Shown in pieces: positions 34,829 to 48,400 of a stretch of DNA of 64,000 bases. Source of the stretch: Deinandra increscens subsp. villosa (lineage: Eukaryota > Streptophyta > Magnoliopsida > Asterales > Asteraceae); NCBI GenBank assembly GCA_039602395.1, contig JBCNJP010000007.1, positions 100,332,772-100,396,771 on the forward strand, in the 5' to 3' direction. The notes under the pieces are model-generated. The model ran no database searches, was not told where the DNA came from, and worked only from the letters and a program-made list of their open reading frames with translations. Position 1 is the stretch's first letter. Each line of letters starts with the position of its first letter. The position numbers were made by a program, and so were the translations under genes.

Positions 34829-36117
34829 AACTAAAGTAGAACCAAGAAAAACACTCAAAAAAATATGCAAAACCAAAAAAAATAAGCGACATAACACTTA
34901 CCACATGACAATAATGTTACCGTAGCGAGAGCTCAACTTTGTATATAGTTGAAGTAACTATATGTCTCGTATGAGAAATAACTACTAGTAATTATATATT
35001 ATCAAATGTCAAGTACGTTTATAATCGTCAAAAGAGGTTTTAACAGTTAGTAACTAAGCATGCATTAACAATAATTGATAAATGTAGACAATATGGTGTT
35101 GATGGTCGTTGTTAAGTCGTTCAAAAACTCATTTATCCTGATAGCGGGTAAATATGATATCGTATCCATAAAAATTATATAATTTATGTTGAACTTCATT
35201 TTATTTTATTGTGAAAAGTAAAACACAAATATATGTTTGATGGCACTGAAGGATAAAAAAAATTAACAGGCGGGAGGGGGAGACGGGTCAAACACAATAG
35301 ATCAGTCAAGAAATTGGGCCGTTAATCATGAACCGGGTACCGACCTCCAATGTTATGCCACGAAAAGATTAACATAAAGAAAGAAAGATCTCAAAACACA
35401 CCTTTCATTAACTAACCCAACCGTTTAAGTACAGCTAACAACGAGTTGGTTAAGTACTTACACTACACTCCATAAGCATTTCATTACCTTATTGGCGAAC
35501 ATCACAATCACGAATAAAACATATGATTTTCTTAGTTTGATCCATCCAATAGAACACGCTTCGAAGCCTTTGACGTGTGGCATGCACTCTAGAATGGTCC
35601 CCCATGGCAGTGAAGTGGCATAACTACCCAACAACCAGTTTATTATTCCTTTTAAACAGACCATCAACCCAGGTGTTGGATTTTATAAACAATCAGTGTG
35701 TTAGAGCTATTGAACGAGTTTTAACCCATTTGACATGACTGACCCATCTCATTTTTGACCCATTTGAGATAAAGTTCAGAACATGAAGAAAAACTGGCTC
35801 TCAAAATTAGTGAGGATAATATAAGGTTTAGGCTGGGGCAAAAATGCAACATGGTTCTGCTTATTGTACAAAGTTAAACGTTACAATTAAGCGGCCCAAG
35901 GGCCCAGAACATAGAACCTCAACGTAACTAGCATGAGAATCAACCAATCTAACTAATGATCAGGTGCAGAATCAGAACGGTGAACCATACTACCATCACA
36001 AATAGAGTCAAACATATTTTTGATCCATTTAATGCATGAATTGTATGCAGAGTAAGTATTTTAGCTGCATTATCGGGAAATTTACCTTGCTAATAGAGAC
36101 GTGTAATATTAAAAAAG
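34829..36117. other. Intergenic, no gene
   Basis: No recognisable gene. The last few hundred bases up to 36117 probably include the 3' UTR of the DUF3444 gene. A 69-aa minus open frame near 35.5 kb has no known motif. Confidence 0.45.
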
Positions 36118-37236
36118 CTAATCACTTGTGAGCTGTGTGGGAAGTGAGGCGGGATCTAATTCCCAACAATCCCCTGAAAGATATGGGACCTCTTCCTTGG
36201 AAAGCTTCCTTGCTGGAATCTGATGAGAAAATAACTGAACTTCGTGTTTTTCAAGCCATTTGATGGCACGACAACCGATTTCTCGTCTCCTGAAAGTTGT
36301 TTTGAAACCATTCACCTTCTCAAGGTACCCCATGCTTAATCCATGTACCTCACTATAACTTGTTAGAAAAACAACAATATCATAGCATCTTTTGTCACGA
36401 GCTAATCGACTTCCTCTTTCAATATGTTCACTATAAAGTGCCCACACTGAACCCTTTTTGGGGAAAATCCTATAAACCTCTCTGGCAGCTCTTTCACAGT
36501 TGACAATATGTGAAAATACATTAAGAGAGGTGACTGAAGTTTTATTGGAAACTTTAAACCTCCCACAAGAAATATGAAATCCCGTTCTTTCTAAACTAAT
36601 TAACGTGTCATCACCGTGGCTTTGCGGGTCCAACCAGTACATGTTGACCTCAAACGGATGTGTCGACACCACTTCATCAATCAAACCATAATGCCTTGGC
36701 ATCCCATCATCGTCATCATATAGAGCCCATATTTGTCCTTTCTTGAAACTCTTTTCAACTCTTCCTTCATCAAAATCATAAAAATCCGAGTCCTCCACTG
36801 TCATTATATCAAGATCATATGTCTTGTTCTTTGAATTACTACTTATTGATCCACTTCTTTGTGTGTTATCTTTCTCCTTTACCTTCAATTTACCATCATT
36901 CGCATTTGTTTTCACTAACTTTTGCATTTCAGCTAATGTCATCATTTCATCATCACCACCATCATCATCATCATCATCATCTTCATCATTCACTAATTTC
37001 TGCATCTCAGCTAATGTCATCTTTTCATCATCATCATCATTTTCATCATTCACTAATTTCTGCATTTCAGCTAATGTCATTGTTTCTTCATCATCATTGA
37101 TTATCTTCCCATTCTCCTCCAAATTCTCATTGTTTCTAACCTTGCTACCTTTACCCTCTGCAATATTTACAACTCTTAAACTCTTAATAACCTCTTCCTT
37201 CTTTGATCTATCAACCTTTTTAGCCAGCTCAGACCT
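36118..37236 (-). CDS. DUF3444 protein, N-terminus lost in an assembly gap
   Basis: An uninterrupted minus frame runs from the gap edge (37236) to a stop at 36118; the first internal ATG is 37122, but the frame is open upstream of it, so the true start is in or beyond the gap. The DUF3444 domain spans roughly the last 230 residues: VEDSDFYDFDEGRVEKSFKK, GQIWALYDDDDGMPRHYGLI, then MYWLD, GRFKV, FSHIV, YRIFPKKGSVWALY, FSHQIPARKL and a C-terminal ELDPASLP. This domain is plant-specific and usually follows a J domain in DnaJ-like proteins; whether a J domain lies in the gap cannot be seen. Before it are three copies of MTLAEMQKLV separated by Asp-rich linkers, encoded by nearly identical DNA. Confidence 0.85.
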   Translation of the reverse strand, partial: RSELAKKVDRSKKEEVIKSLRVVNIAEGKGSKVRNNENLEENGKIINDDEETMTLAEMQKLVNDENDDDDEKMTLAEMQKLVNDEDDDDDDDGGDDEMMTLAEMQKLVKTNANDGKLKVKEKDNTQRSGSISSNSKNKTYDLDIMTVEDSDFYDFDEGRVEKSFKKGQIWALYDDDDGMPRHYGLIDEVVSTHPFEVNMYWLDPQSHGDDTLISLERTGFHISCGRFKVSNKTSVTSLNVFSHIVNCERAAREVYRIFPKKGSVWALYSEHIERGSRLARDKRCYDIVVFLTSYSEVHGLSMGYLEKVNGFKTTFRRREIGCRAIKWLEKHEVQLFSHQIPARKLSKEEVPYLSGDCWELDPASLPTQLTSD

Positions 37237-37736
37237 NNNNNNNNNNNNNNNNNNNNNNNNNNNNNNNNNNNNNNNNNNNNNNNNNNNNNNNNNNNNNNNN
37301 NNNNNNNNNNNNNNNNNNNNNNNNNNNNNNNNNNNNNNNNNNNNNNNNNNNNNNNNNNNNNNNNNNNNNNNNNNNNNNNNNNNNNNNNNNNNNNNNNNNN
37401 NNNNNNNNNNNNNNNNNNNNNNNNNNNNNNNNNNNNNNNNNNNNNNNNNNNNNNNNNNNNNNNNNNNNNNNNNNNNNNNNNNNNNNNNNNNNNNNNNNNN
37501 NNNNNNNNNNNNNNNNNNNNNNNNNNNNNNNNNNNNNNNNNNNNNNNNNNNNNNNNNNNNNNNNNNNNNNNNNNNNNNNNNNNNNNNNNNNNNNNNNNNN
37601 NNNNNNNNNNNNNNNNNNNNNNNNNNNNNNNNNNNNNNNNNNNNNNNNNNNNNNNNNNNNNNNNNNNNNNNNNNNNNNNNNNNNNNNNNNNNNNNNNNNN
37701 NNNNNNNNNNNNNNNNNNNNNNNNNNNNNNNNNNNN
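37237..37736. other. Assembly gap, exactly 500 N
   Basis: A round 500-base run of N is normally a placeholder of unknown true size. It removes the N-terminus of the DUF3444 gene. Confidence 0.99.
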
Positions 37737-38668
37737 CTCAACCTTCCGTCGCCGGAAAACGAATCGTCATGAAGAATTGAACCAGAAAACGACGATGAGG
37801 AGTGCCTGACACCGACGTCACCGGAGAGCAAGATTCCGGCCGTGCTCAGCTGTCCTCCGGCGCCGAAAAAACAGAGGCGCGCAGTGCCTTCCTGTAAGAG
37901 AAGACTATGTGAGTTTTAGTTCTTTGAGGTCGTTGCCGCAGACGAGATCGATGAGTTCTTCAGGTCTAGCTATGAATTCATCAGTCAAAATTCGGTCAAA
38001 ATGGAGGTGCCCTCTGTAATTTTTTACTTTGATATATTACGTGATTCGCACATATTCGAATTCATGATGATACGAATTTTCTTATACAAATATGTATTTA
38101 GAATTTTCTTACACGTTGTCTCTGTGTCTATGATGTTTCAATTCGATCCACATCAGTTTCGCTTGTTTTCTGTTATTCGTTCATATTGAAATCCGAAACG
38201 GAATTCGGAATGTTTAGATCGGAATTTTGGTGGGGGTTGGGATATGGTGGGAACTGATTTGTTTCTTTTTTTTTTTTTTTTAGTTACATTTTAAATAAAC
38301 TACAAAAGAGTCCCTCCACTTTAGAATTCTACATATTAGTCATCCACGTCATCATTTACTAACAGAGTTCGTTTTTTAACGGAAAAGATTATTAGAAAAA
38401 ACATGGTACATTTATAAGACTATTCTTGTACAAAAATGAATGTAGGATTATTTTTGGCCAGTAGGCAATAGTTAGGATTATTAGTATCCATTTTTCCTTT
38501 TTATTTTATGGATAAATGTATTTAAACGTAACATAATTAGTACGGGGATGGTGGTGTAGTATGTAGAGGTGTGTGACATAACTTTTAAAATCTAAGTTTA
38601 ACACTTAGAGTGTTTTGCTTTTTAATGTCATTATACAGTTTTTTTTTTTTTGTTTTTTTGTTTTTTTT
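37737..38668. other. Upstream of DUF3444 gene
   Basis: 37737-37990 is GC-richer and, on the minus strand, may hold the 5' UTR or a first exon of the DUF3444 gene (a possible 3' splice site TCTCTTACAG near 37890). The rest is AT-rich with poly-T runs. Confidence 0.4.
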
Positions 38669-38990
38669 GGGACGTGATAAAGACACAGACCATTTTAATT
38701 TCTAGACAGGATATAAACGGTCGTTTGTACCCAAACGGTCATTTGTAGTTTTTTTTTTTAATATAAATGTATTAAATTATTTAACTTTTATAAACATTAA
38801 AAGGTTTATTTACCATATCTGATAAAAAGTACTTAAACAACCACAATAGTGACTTATAATAATAAATTTTGAGACTTAGAGTCTTTGCCGGTACCGTCTT
38901 GATGGCATCTCGAGAAGTCTTTTCCGGTGTTGGGTCCCACGGCCCATGGTCTTTTTATTTTAATTTTTTTTTAAAACGTTTGTCGAGAAG
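38669..38990. mobile_element. Left arm of a foldback transposon
   Basis: Inverted copy of 61629-61959: shared GATAAAGACACA, AACGGTCGTTTGTACC, GTCTTTGCCGGTACCGTCT, GATGGCATCTCGAGAAGTCT, TTCCGGTGTTGGGTCCC. Cut at GTCGAGAAG (38990) by the LTR element that starts at 38991. Confidence 0.8.
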
Positions 38991-39392
38991 TGTAGGTCCA
39001 GAAAAAAAACAACTAATCACGATATTTTAATCACAAACGAGTGCGGAACCCTCGTTTATGATTGATTCAAGATAGAGAGGAGAAGAAGCACGAAGAATAC
39101 GATGATTAAACAATAAAACACTTCAACTTTGCACACAAGTAAACTTGTCGGGTACAAAACCGTAATCGTAAACCTTCTTCACACTCTAGAAATCGTAGAC
39201 AAGCATGCCCAAATGAGGAGGTCAAGTGGTCTATATATAGACCCCCATTGGGTTTACTATTGGGCCCCTTTTGGATCATAAACCCAATAGTAAACCCAAG
39301 CCCAATCATAAACTAGCCTACTAATCTAGTTAAACCCTCTAAGCCCAGCCTAACTTATTTAATATTACAAGCCTCATTATCTAGCCTCTACA
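38991..39392 (-). repeat. Element A 3' LTR
   Basis: 402 bp, TG...CA. Contains GTCTATATATAGAC, a palindrome that includes a TATA-like sequence. Confidence 0.88.
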
Positions 39393-41861
39393 ATCTTCCC
39401 TTAGGCTTGTGATATTAAATGTCTTCAATCTTTGACATTCTTCTTGTTGACTGACTGGCAAAGATGTTGATGAAGATTCTTTCCGCGGAAATCCTCGAGA
39501 GGGTTTCATGACTGGCTCTTGGGACTTCCTCTTGATCAGCATCAGCTTGAACTTCATGAAATGAACAAGTTAATGAGATGGAGAATTCTCAATAACTTGC
39601 TTCTTTTGAAAGAACTGGTTCTTGCTGAATTTTCGGTAAATGTCTTGAATCTCCAAAAATTAGAGGGTAAATTTTGAAAACCTCCTAACTTTGGAGAACT
39701 TGATTGTTGATCTTCAAACTTCATGATCTCTGACTGCTCTTTGTATCATTTTCTTTTTCAAAGATTTGACTTGAAATCTTCAGCTCCCCCTAAACTTGTG
39801 AGCATTTTCTTTGAAACCCATTGAAGCTTTTGAAAACTTATAAAGACACGAACAACTTCCCCTGAACAGTTGCTTATTCAGATGGAAGTCTTGTCCGGAT
39901 GGTTCTTTAACTTGAGCAGTAGCAACATCTTTCTATCATCAACCTGACTGACACACATTTGAAAAAAAAATATACTCCACCAGACATTTGATGACTGGTC
40001 TTTGGGTTAGGAGGTAATTATCATCTGTTCAGTTGATTCAAATTAACATAATTTTAACCAAACACCCTAATATAGATTACGGGTTTTGTATAAAACTTCC
40101 CCTGAACCCAAGACCTCTAAAGACTTCCCCTTAGCTGATAACTTCCCCTCAGCTAAGGACTTCCCCTGAGATAATACATATTATCTTCGAGTTCCCTTCA
40201 GATACTATGTATTATGAAAGTCTTTTCATTAGATAATAAGTATCATCCTCGAGTTCCCTTCGGATAATACTTATTATCCCATACTCCTTCCCCTAAAAAT
40301 TTGTCAAGATCTGACGGAGGGAGTCTTTTCCATTAGATAATAAGTATCATCCTCGAGTTTCCTTCGGATAATACTTATTATCCCATACTCCTTCCCCTAA
40401 AAATTTGGCAAGATATGTCGGGGGCATATTGTCATGCATTAAAACCCATGAAAAACACATTTTGACTTCTCAAATTGACCTGGCCAAGACGAAAACACAC
40501 CAAAAAGAACTTAACGACTCACACACGAAAGATATAAACTAAACAAATACTTACCAAACCAAACATGAGAAAGTTTACAAGGGATCAAACCGTATGAATC
40601 TGACTGAGGAACCCTTTTCAGCTTCAGTTACTCAACTAGTCCAGGTGATTGCCGGTGTGTTTGTCCGCTTTAAACTCAAACCCGTTTAATCCCAACCGAA
40701 TGCGTCATGCTTAATATAGTACAATATTACCGTCATGTTTAATTGTCCCCACACCCAAGCGTACACAGCAAAACCTACCCAACCTCAGAGTTTATTGAGG
40801 ATTCACAAACCCCCAGCTTGAGGAACCATGCAACACCGTTATGACTACCACTTGTTTCATTAACTATCAGTTGGTGATCAGGTCGGTCGCTAAGCACGCA
40901 AAGAAGACCAACTGAGTGATTATTTTTCATTTTCTTATCTTTTTCTTTTCTTTTTCATTTATTTTTCATTTTTTTTAATTTCTTTTTCTTTTCTTTTTAT
41001 TATGTGGTGTAGTCATGACATCAGAAACATGGCGTGTGAGAGAGTGAATACTAAGTAATTACCACTCTCAACCCATTTTTGCCGGGACTCGGTCTTTTAA
41101 ACCGTGTAACCTGGGATGGAAAACTAAACATATATATCTTTTAAGTTCACTGCACTTTCATTGGAGGTCATAAGTTTAGGTCGAGCCTACCGAGCATATC
41201 ACCGTGGAGCTTGCCTTTCACTTCTGCCTTACGCGTGTCAGCCATCTCCAACTCGGACATTCATTTTACTTCCCCTAAACTTCTCAGAAACAAGTCACAA
41301 ACAATTAAAAATTGAAAAGCACACTATTTTTTAGGGGTCAACTTTTTCTTCATCTTTATAATTCTTCCCCTTGCTTTTTGATTTTTAATGTCACAATCTT
41401 GTGAACATCATTTTTCAGTTTTTTTTAAATAAAAAATAAAACACACAAACACACTTAAAAGAACAAAACACAAAATTTTGAAGATATCTGGCCAAGCTAA
41501 CTTTTAAAGTATTGATTTGAAAATTTTAGAAAATTAGGTTTCATGACATGCACACTTCATTGCATTTGAAGTCAAACACTTCAACAATCAATCACCAAGT
41601 GAAAATTTTAGGAAATTTGGTTTGACTCAAAACACTCTTTGCCGCTTCATCAAACAAACAACCAAGTTAAGAACAGTACATTTCATGCTGAATTTAACCT
41701 TTTACCTCTCAAGGAATCATATCCTTCATAAAAAATTGCTTGTCATGACATGAAGATACGTCTCCTAAACTGTGCCTGGAACAATCACTTATCAACAAAC
41801 AAATTAATAATAAAAATGTTAGTGATAATCCTCCTTGACTGTTCCTGCACATAGTGAGAGA
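39393..41861 (-). other. Element A non-coding 3' internal region
   Basis: Homologous, in reverse orientation, to 56414-58891 of element B. It holds a roughly 95-bp tandem duplication (40227-40320 and 40327-40412: GATAATAAGTATCATCCTCG...CCTTCCCCTAAAAATTTG) and a pyrimidine tract at 40926-41000. No pol motifs in any frame. Confidence 0.7.
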
Positions 41862-42771
41862 TTAGTTAGCCATTGGTACCCATGCCATTGTTTTTCTGGG
41901 TACACCTGAGGAATCAATAAAGGATACTTCTTTTAAAAACATTTCTTTTGAAAAATCAGGAAGTTGGGATGATTCTGTTGTAGCTGCATTAGCCTTTGGT
42001 TTCCAAGTTCCAGGTGATTTGACATTTGTTTTAGTCACCTTTGGAGTTGTGACTTTAGGTATTTCAACCTTCTTCGTTTTAGATTCATATTTCAAAACAG
42101 TTTTTGTTTTAGTCACCTTTTGAGTTGTGACTTTAGGTATTTCAACCTTTTGTATTTTAGAATCATTTTTGAAAACAGTTCTAGTTACCTTGGGTTTTTC
42201 AAGCTTTGGTTGTTTTGAAACTCGTATCTTCACTTGTTTTTGAAAATTTTTGTAACTTGGAAAGCTGTTGTTTTGATTTATAGATTTTCTTTCAGCTTTG
42301 GCAGCGCCCCAATGTTGATCAGAGGGTTTAACCTTAGAATCAACACTCTTCCTTGCCTTAGGTGTTTGCACCATCATTGGCTTAGACTTTACAGACTCCT
42401 GAGATGAAACCCTTTGACTTTTCGAAAAATAGGGTTCATAGGGGCGATAAAGACAACTCCTAGCAATATGACCAGCGATGCCACAATTAAAGCAAGTCTG
42501 CTTCTTTAGATAGAAGTCAGACGTGTACCCATTTGTCTTTGGTGGTTGATATGGAGCTGGTTTGCCTTGTGTATGCTTCTTTGGTTTGACTGCAGCTTCA
42601 AATTTGACTTTCTACTGGTTTGTCGAAGCCTGTGTCGAACCCGTCTTTACTGTCTTTGTGCTTCCTTTATTCTTTGACGTTGAAGCACCATTCTTGCAAT
42701 TACAACGACAACTGCTTGATCCAACTGAAGAAATGGGAGACACAGCTACTCCCTTGAGTTTTTCATTCTTC
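41862..42771 (-). pseudogene. Element A gag, 3' segment
   Basis: Continues the gag beyond the insertion of C. Contains a CCHC knuckle region (reads as C-F/N-C-G-I-A-G-H-I-A-R-S/N-C near 42460-42500), Lys-rich KVTKT/KVEIPKVTT repeats, and a C-terminal VSFIDSSGVPRKTMAWVPMA followed by N and stop. The frame is interrupted between 42377 and 42771. The closing AWVPMAN resembles gag ends of Sire/Maximus copia elements. Confidence 0.7.
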
Positions 42772-42776
42772 ACTCC

Positions 42777-45324
42777 TGTCACACCCCCAAATAACCACTA
42801 ACGGAGTTTATACCGTTAAGGGGTGCGGCTAGACCAGGATTCACAACCATTAGTTACAAATACTAAATGAATCAGAGTTAGTTCAAAATCAGATATGAAG
42901 TAAGTCTCAAATACAACGCAGCGGAATGAAAATATTGTCTTAGCACTAACCACGTGCTTTACATAAACATTGTTTTTAAATTCCCAAATAGTTCAATTAA
43001 AATAAGAGTCTTCACGTGCCATGCCAACCCGCTCCGGATACTCCTTAGCGATCTGCAAAAGTTTAAACCACGCAAGTGTCAACCTAACGGTTGGTGAGTT
43101 CACAGTGGGCTTGTCATGCATTGGCCCAGTCTCATGATCATAATTTGTCTCAAGTATACTTACATGTTATTTATTTGTGAAAAGCAATGCTCGTAATTAA
43201 ATCTCAGTTTATAAATGGTTTGTCCGTGACCTACGTCATCGGGTATGTACTAGTTCCGTAAAGTTAAAGGACTCAACCGATATCGCGGGTAGCTAATCCG
43301 TTGTTCCATGCTCTAAGGAAGTTTGTACCAAAGCTGACTTATTTTGTGGGGGCCGAGCCATCCCGTACGGTGCGGACCTACGTCATCGCGGTTTTTGCCT
43401 CCCCCGTGTCCTCTCGGGATCACGGTCAGATAGGCTGATATTGTACCTCCGTGCACTCCCCGTGCCACGGGGCGGAGTTTGTCAAACTCCAGTAGATCTA
43501 CCCAACATCCCCTCGCTTTACAATTAATGGCACAATTTTAGTTGAGGACTTTTAAGTTATAAGGCATCCTTAGAAAACATGTGATATCATGTGGTTTAGA
43601 CTTTAACCTACACTAGCCATATTAAAACAGTTTTCGTTTCAGAAATAGTTTGTTAAGTTTCACCAGTGTTTCCCATAAAACACTTCAAGTTCATTCAATG
43701 GGTGCCGAGCACTCCGAGTTTTCATGTTCAATCAGGGAGGTGCCTAGCACTCTCGAGTTTGTCAGCATTGTTTTTCTTTTAGTTGATCTGTGTGACCCAA
43801 ACGGGTTCACGGTAATCGGTTTAGTGACACTCACCTTGGGTTGCACTGCTACACTTGTTAATATTCCAAGTATGCTTAACGAAGACCTATGAACACGTTT
43901 AGGTCTTAAGTATTAGTTTTGTGTCTAATCTTTACTTAACGTCACTATGGCCCATAACATAGCACGTTGCAACTATGACTCGACATACCGACGCACGACA
44001 CCGATGGTTGATCATAAACAAGGGTTCATATAATTCAGATATCAAGCATGTTTCATCATGGCATAATCATGTAAGTCATGGCATAACACTTAAGCAAATT
44101 TCACAAGTTTGGTTTTCAGGTCAGGTCTTAGTTTCGCTAGCACAGTTTCGCTAGGCAGTTTCGCTGGGTGCACGGGCAGCACTTTCGCTAGGCAATGCCC
44201 GGTGACACAGTTTCGCTAGGCTAGTTTCGCCCGAAACTGCTGACGCAGTTTCGCTAGCCTAGTTTCGCAGGGAAACTGGTTTGAACTTTCGTTCAGGTAT
44301 TTCGCTCGGTAGTTTCGTTCGGGCTGGTCGGGTCAGTTTCGCTAGCGACACTATAGTTTCGCTCGACAGTGTCGCTGAATGAACAAGTAAATTCGCTGGA
44401 TAATTTCGCCCAGAGAACACACAGTTTCGCTGGTCGCGAAAAACATACGGATTTGCCTAAAAATCAACCTAACAGCTTCTGATCTTACATGCAATCCATT
44501 ATTTAGCATACATAGGCATTTACCAACATAAATCAGCAAGCTTTAACACCTTAAACATGCATTTTGTCATCAAATCACCCAAAATACATATAAAACCCTA
44601 AAATGGCTAAAATAGCATAAATCTCTAACATGGTTGGATTTTAAACATAAAGTTGCTATCTTTATGATAGATCTAGCATTCCTAAGTATTATCTCAGAAG
44701 CATACAAGTTTTCATGAAGGTTTGATCATGCTTTAAGAAGAAAACACATAGAAAAGCATAAAACATAGTTTTGGGACTCACGGTTGATTCTAGAATCGAT
44801 AGATGAGATGAGATGATGGTCTAGAGGCTGAGATCTTGGTCCTTGGGTGACTTTCTCGGCTGACCAGGTTCCAGAGAGGAGTGTGTGTGTGTTTGTGATG
44901 AAATGAGGCAAATGGAGAAACTAGGGTTTATTAAGTTTATTTATATCAGAGGCTAGTTTCGCTGGCAGTTTCGCTGGCCAGGCGAAACTAGCTCTGGTCA
45001 CGTGTTGGTCGAGTAGTTCAGCTGTCTACCGGGCGACACTGCAGTTTCGCCCGGTAGTTTCGCTGGCGACCAAAAAGGCAAGTTTTCACATAATCAAGTA
45101 TTTACAATTTGTCATGCTATTCACAATAATAAGTCATGTATTTAAATCACGTTGCACACAAGGACAATAAATAGGCACATAACACATATGGATGGGTTCG
45201 GTGATCAACCAAAGGTCGTGGACGTATTCGGCCTAGTTAAGCATTAGTTACTAAGTTAACACTTATAACGTAACTAACGGAGTTTGTCTAACGGAAGTTA
45301 ACCTTGGAATTCCCGGATGTCACA
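42777..45324 (-). repeat. Element C 3' LTR
   Basis: TGTCACACC...GGATGTCACA. Carries about a dozen TTTCGCT motifs (clusters at 44130-44440 and 44950-45065). TATAAATA on the minus strand at 44938-44945. Confidence 0.95.
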
Positions 45325-45474
45325 TCCTTCCCTTGTAATTGGAATTTTCGTCCCGAAAATTATTCTAGTGCCGTAGCGTTCGCAGCATCAGCTGTCGTCG
45401 TTGCTGGGGAAAGAAAGCAAAAGTTTTAGGGTCGTCACATCCTCCTCCTGTTACAGGAATTTTGGTCCCCAAAA

Positions 45475-48400
45475 TTAAATCATACCTTGAGTTTCCGTGG
45501 ACGCTTGCTCGAACAAGTGAGGATACTTTTTCTTCATTTGATCCTCTCGCTCCCAAGTGTATTCAGGTCCACGCCTTGAGTTCCATCGCACTTTGACGAT
45601 CGGAATCTTGCTACGTTTGAGGGCTTTCTCCTCGCGTCCCATGATTTCTACCGGTTGCTCGATGAATCTCAAATGTTCGTCGATTTCCAATTCCTCCAGA
45701 GGAATTATTTCGATGTCTTCAGCCAGACATTTCTTTAGATTGGAAACGTGAAACACGTTATGAACTCCATCGAGTTCAGCAGGGAGTTGCAATCGATAGG
45801 CCACCGGGCCTACTTCCCCAATAATTTCAAACGGACCGATGTAGCGAGGATTTAACTTTCCGCGCTTCCCGAAGCGTATCACTCCCTTCCAGGGAGATAC
45901 CTTCAACAATACTTTGTCACCCACCTCGAACTTTAGAGGTTTTCGGCGTTTGTCGGCATAACTCTTTTGTCGATCACGCGCTGCAGCTAGCCGTTGTCTG
46001 ATTTGAATAATCCGCTCGGTCATATCATGGATAACTTCTGGTCCAGTGAGCCCTTTCTCACCCGTTTCGGCCCAACACACGGGCGATCTACATTTTCTGC
46101 CATAAAGTGCTTCAAAAGGGGCTGCACCGATGCTTGAATGATAGCTATTGTTGTAAGAGAACTCCACCAGTGGAAGGTGAGTCTCCCAATCTTTCCCAAA
46201 GTCAAGAACGCAAGCTCGGAGCATATCTTCCAAGGTTTGAATGGTTCGTTCCGATTGACCATCTGTTTGTGGGTGATAGGCTGTACTCATATCTAGTCGG
46301 GTTCCCAATGCTTCCTGCATTGATTGCCATAACCGGGAAGTAAATCGAGGATCTCGATCAGAAATGATAGTCTTAGGCACACCGTGAAGCTTCACAATTT
46401 TGTCGATGTACAGCTTTGTCAGTTTATCCATATTATCGCTTTCCTTCATCGGAATGAAATGTGCCGATTTGGTTAATCGATCGATGACAACCCAAATCGC
46501 ATCCGGTTGATTTGATCGATGAGGTAGTCCCGTTACAAAATCCATGGAGATGTCCTCCCATTTCCATTCTGGGATCTTTGGTTGTTGGAGTAAACCAGAA
46601 GGCTTTTGGTATTCAATCTTGACTCTTGAGCAGGTTAAGCATTTAGCCACATATCGAGCAATGTCGGCTTTCATGTTCGGCCACCAATAAAGATTTTTCA
46701 AGTCCTGATACATTTTATCTGATCCGGGGTGCACCGAATATCTTGACTTGTGAGCCTCGTCCATCACGAGCTCACGGAGATTTCCAAACAAAGGAACCCA
46801 GATTCTGTCATTATAATACGTGAGTCCATCGGACTTAACTTCAGAATGGCCATCTACACCACGCAGTGCTTCAGCTGCGAAGTTTTCTGCTTTCAAAGCT
46901 TCTTGTTGGCAGTCACGGATCCGATCCGGTAATCCTGAATGTATTGTAAGTTGAAGCGCTCGTACCCGACGAGGCTTTTCGTACTCTTTTCTGCTCAGGG
47001 CATCTGCCACTACATTTGCTTTTCCCGGATGATATTTAATAGCCAAATCATAATCGTTCAGTAATTCAACCCACCTTCTTTGCCGCATGTTGAGGTCTTT
47101 CTGATCAAAGATGTGTTGTAAACTTTTATGATCGGTGAATATTGTGCACTTTGTTCCATATAGGTAATGTCTCCAAATCTTGAGTGCATGAACAACGGCT
47201 CCCATTTCCAAATCATGCGTTGTATAATTCTTTTCAGTATCCTTTAGTTGCCTGGACCCATAGGCAATCACTTTGTCTCGTTGCATCAACACGCAACCGA
47301 GTCCTTGGATTGATGCATCACAGTAAACCACAAAGTCGTCAACTCCATCGGGTAACGCAAGAATTGGAGCCGAACATAACATATCTTTAAGCGTTTGGAA
47401 CGCGCGCTCTTCTTTCTCACCCCATCTGTATTGCACTCCTTTGTGCGTTAAGGCTGTTAAGGGTTGGGCCAATTGAGAGAAACCCTTAATAAACCTTCGA
47501 TAATATCCGGCAAGTCCTAAAAATTGTCGGATTTCTGTTGGCGCTCTTGGGGTAGACCAGTTCTTTATTGCTTCCACTTTGGCTGGATCGACATGAATTC
47601 CTTCCTCATTAACAATGTGTCCAAGAAACTGGACTTCGCGGATCCAAAAGTCGCATTTTGAAAACTTGGCGTAGAGCTGTTCCTTGCGAAGCAATTCCAA
47701 AATAAGACGCAGATGCTCCTCGTGTTCTTCCTTTGTCTTAGAGTAGATCAAAATGTCGTCGATGAAAACTATCACAAACTTATCGAGGTACGGCTTGCAC
47801 ACTCGATTCATCAGATCCATAAATACGGCAGGTGCATTGGTTAGCCCAAACGGCATAACCAGGAACTCGTAGTGACCATACCGAGTTCTGAAAGCAGTCT
47901 TGGGTACATCCTCATCACGAACACGGAGTTGGTGATATCCAGACCGTAGATCAATCTTTGAAAAGTAGCTTGAACCCTGTAGCTGGTCGAAGAGATCGTC
48001 GATTCGAGGAAGTGGATACCGATTCTTGATCGTAACTTTGTTAAGCTCTCTATAGTCGATACACATTCGGAACGTTCCATCCTTCTTCTTAACAAACAAT
48101 ACCGGAGCTCCCCACGGAGACGAACTTGGACGGATAAACCCCTTGTCGAGTAGCTCTTGAAGTTGTGAAGAGAGTTCGTTGAGTTCACTTACTGCCAAAC
48201 GGTACGGTGCGCGTGCAATTGGAGCGGCTCCAGGAGCTAAGTCGATACCAAACTCTACTTGTCGAAATGGAGGCAAACCAGGCAGATCTTCAGGAAATAC
48301 ATCTTGGAAGTCGCGAACTATCGGGTAGTCGTTGATTCTGCGCTCGGGAAGTGTCGAATCGGTGACGTTTGCAAGAATCGCGAAGTGACCTTTACGAAGG

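Noticed and set aside
36819..37100. Plus-strand His/Ser-rich frames opposite the DUF3444 gene
   Set aside because: Antisense shadow of the Asp-codon runs and the MTLAEMQKLV repeats.
40140..40440. Regularly repeated blocks resembling a CRISPR-like array
   Set aside because: Only two long direct repeats, also present in the related element B; plant nuclear DNA, and part of a retrotransposon 3' region.
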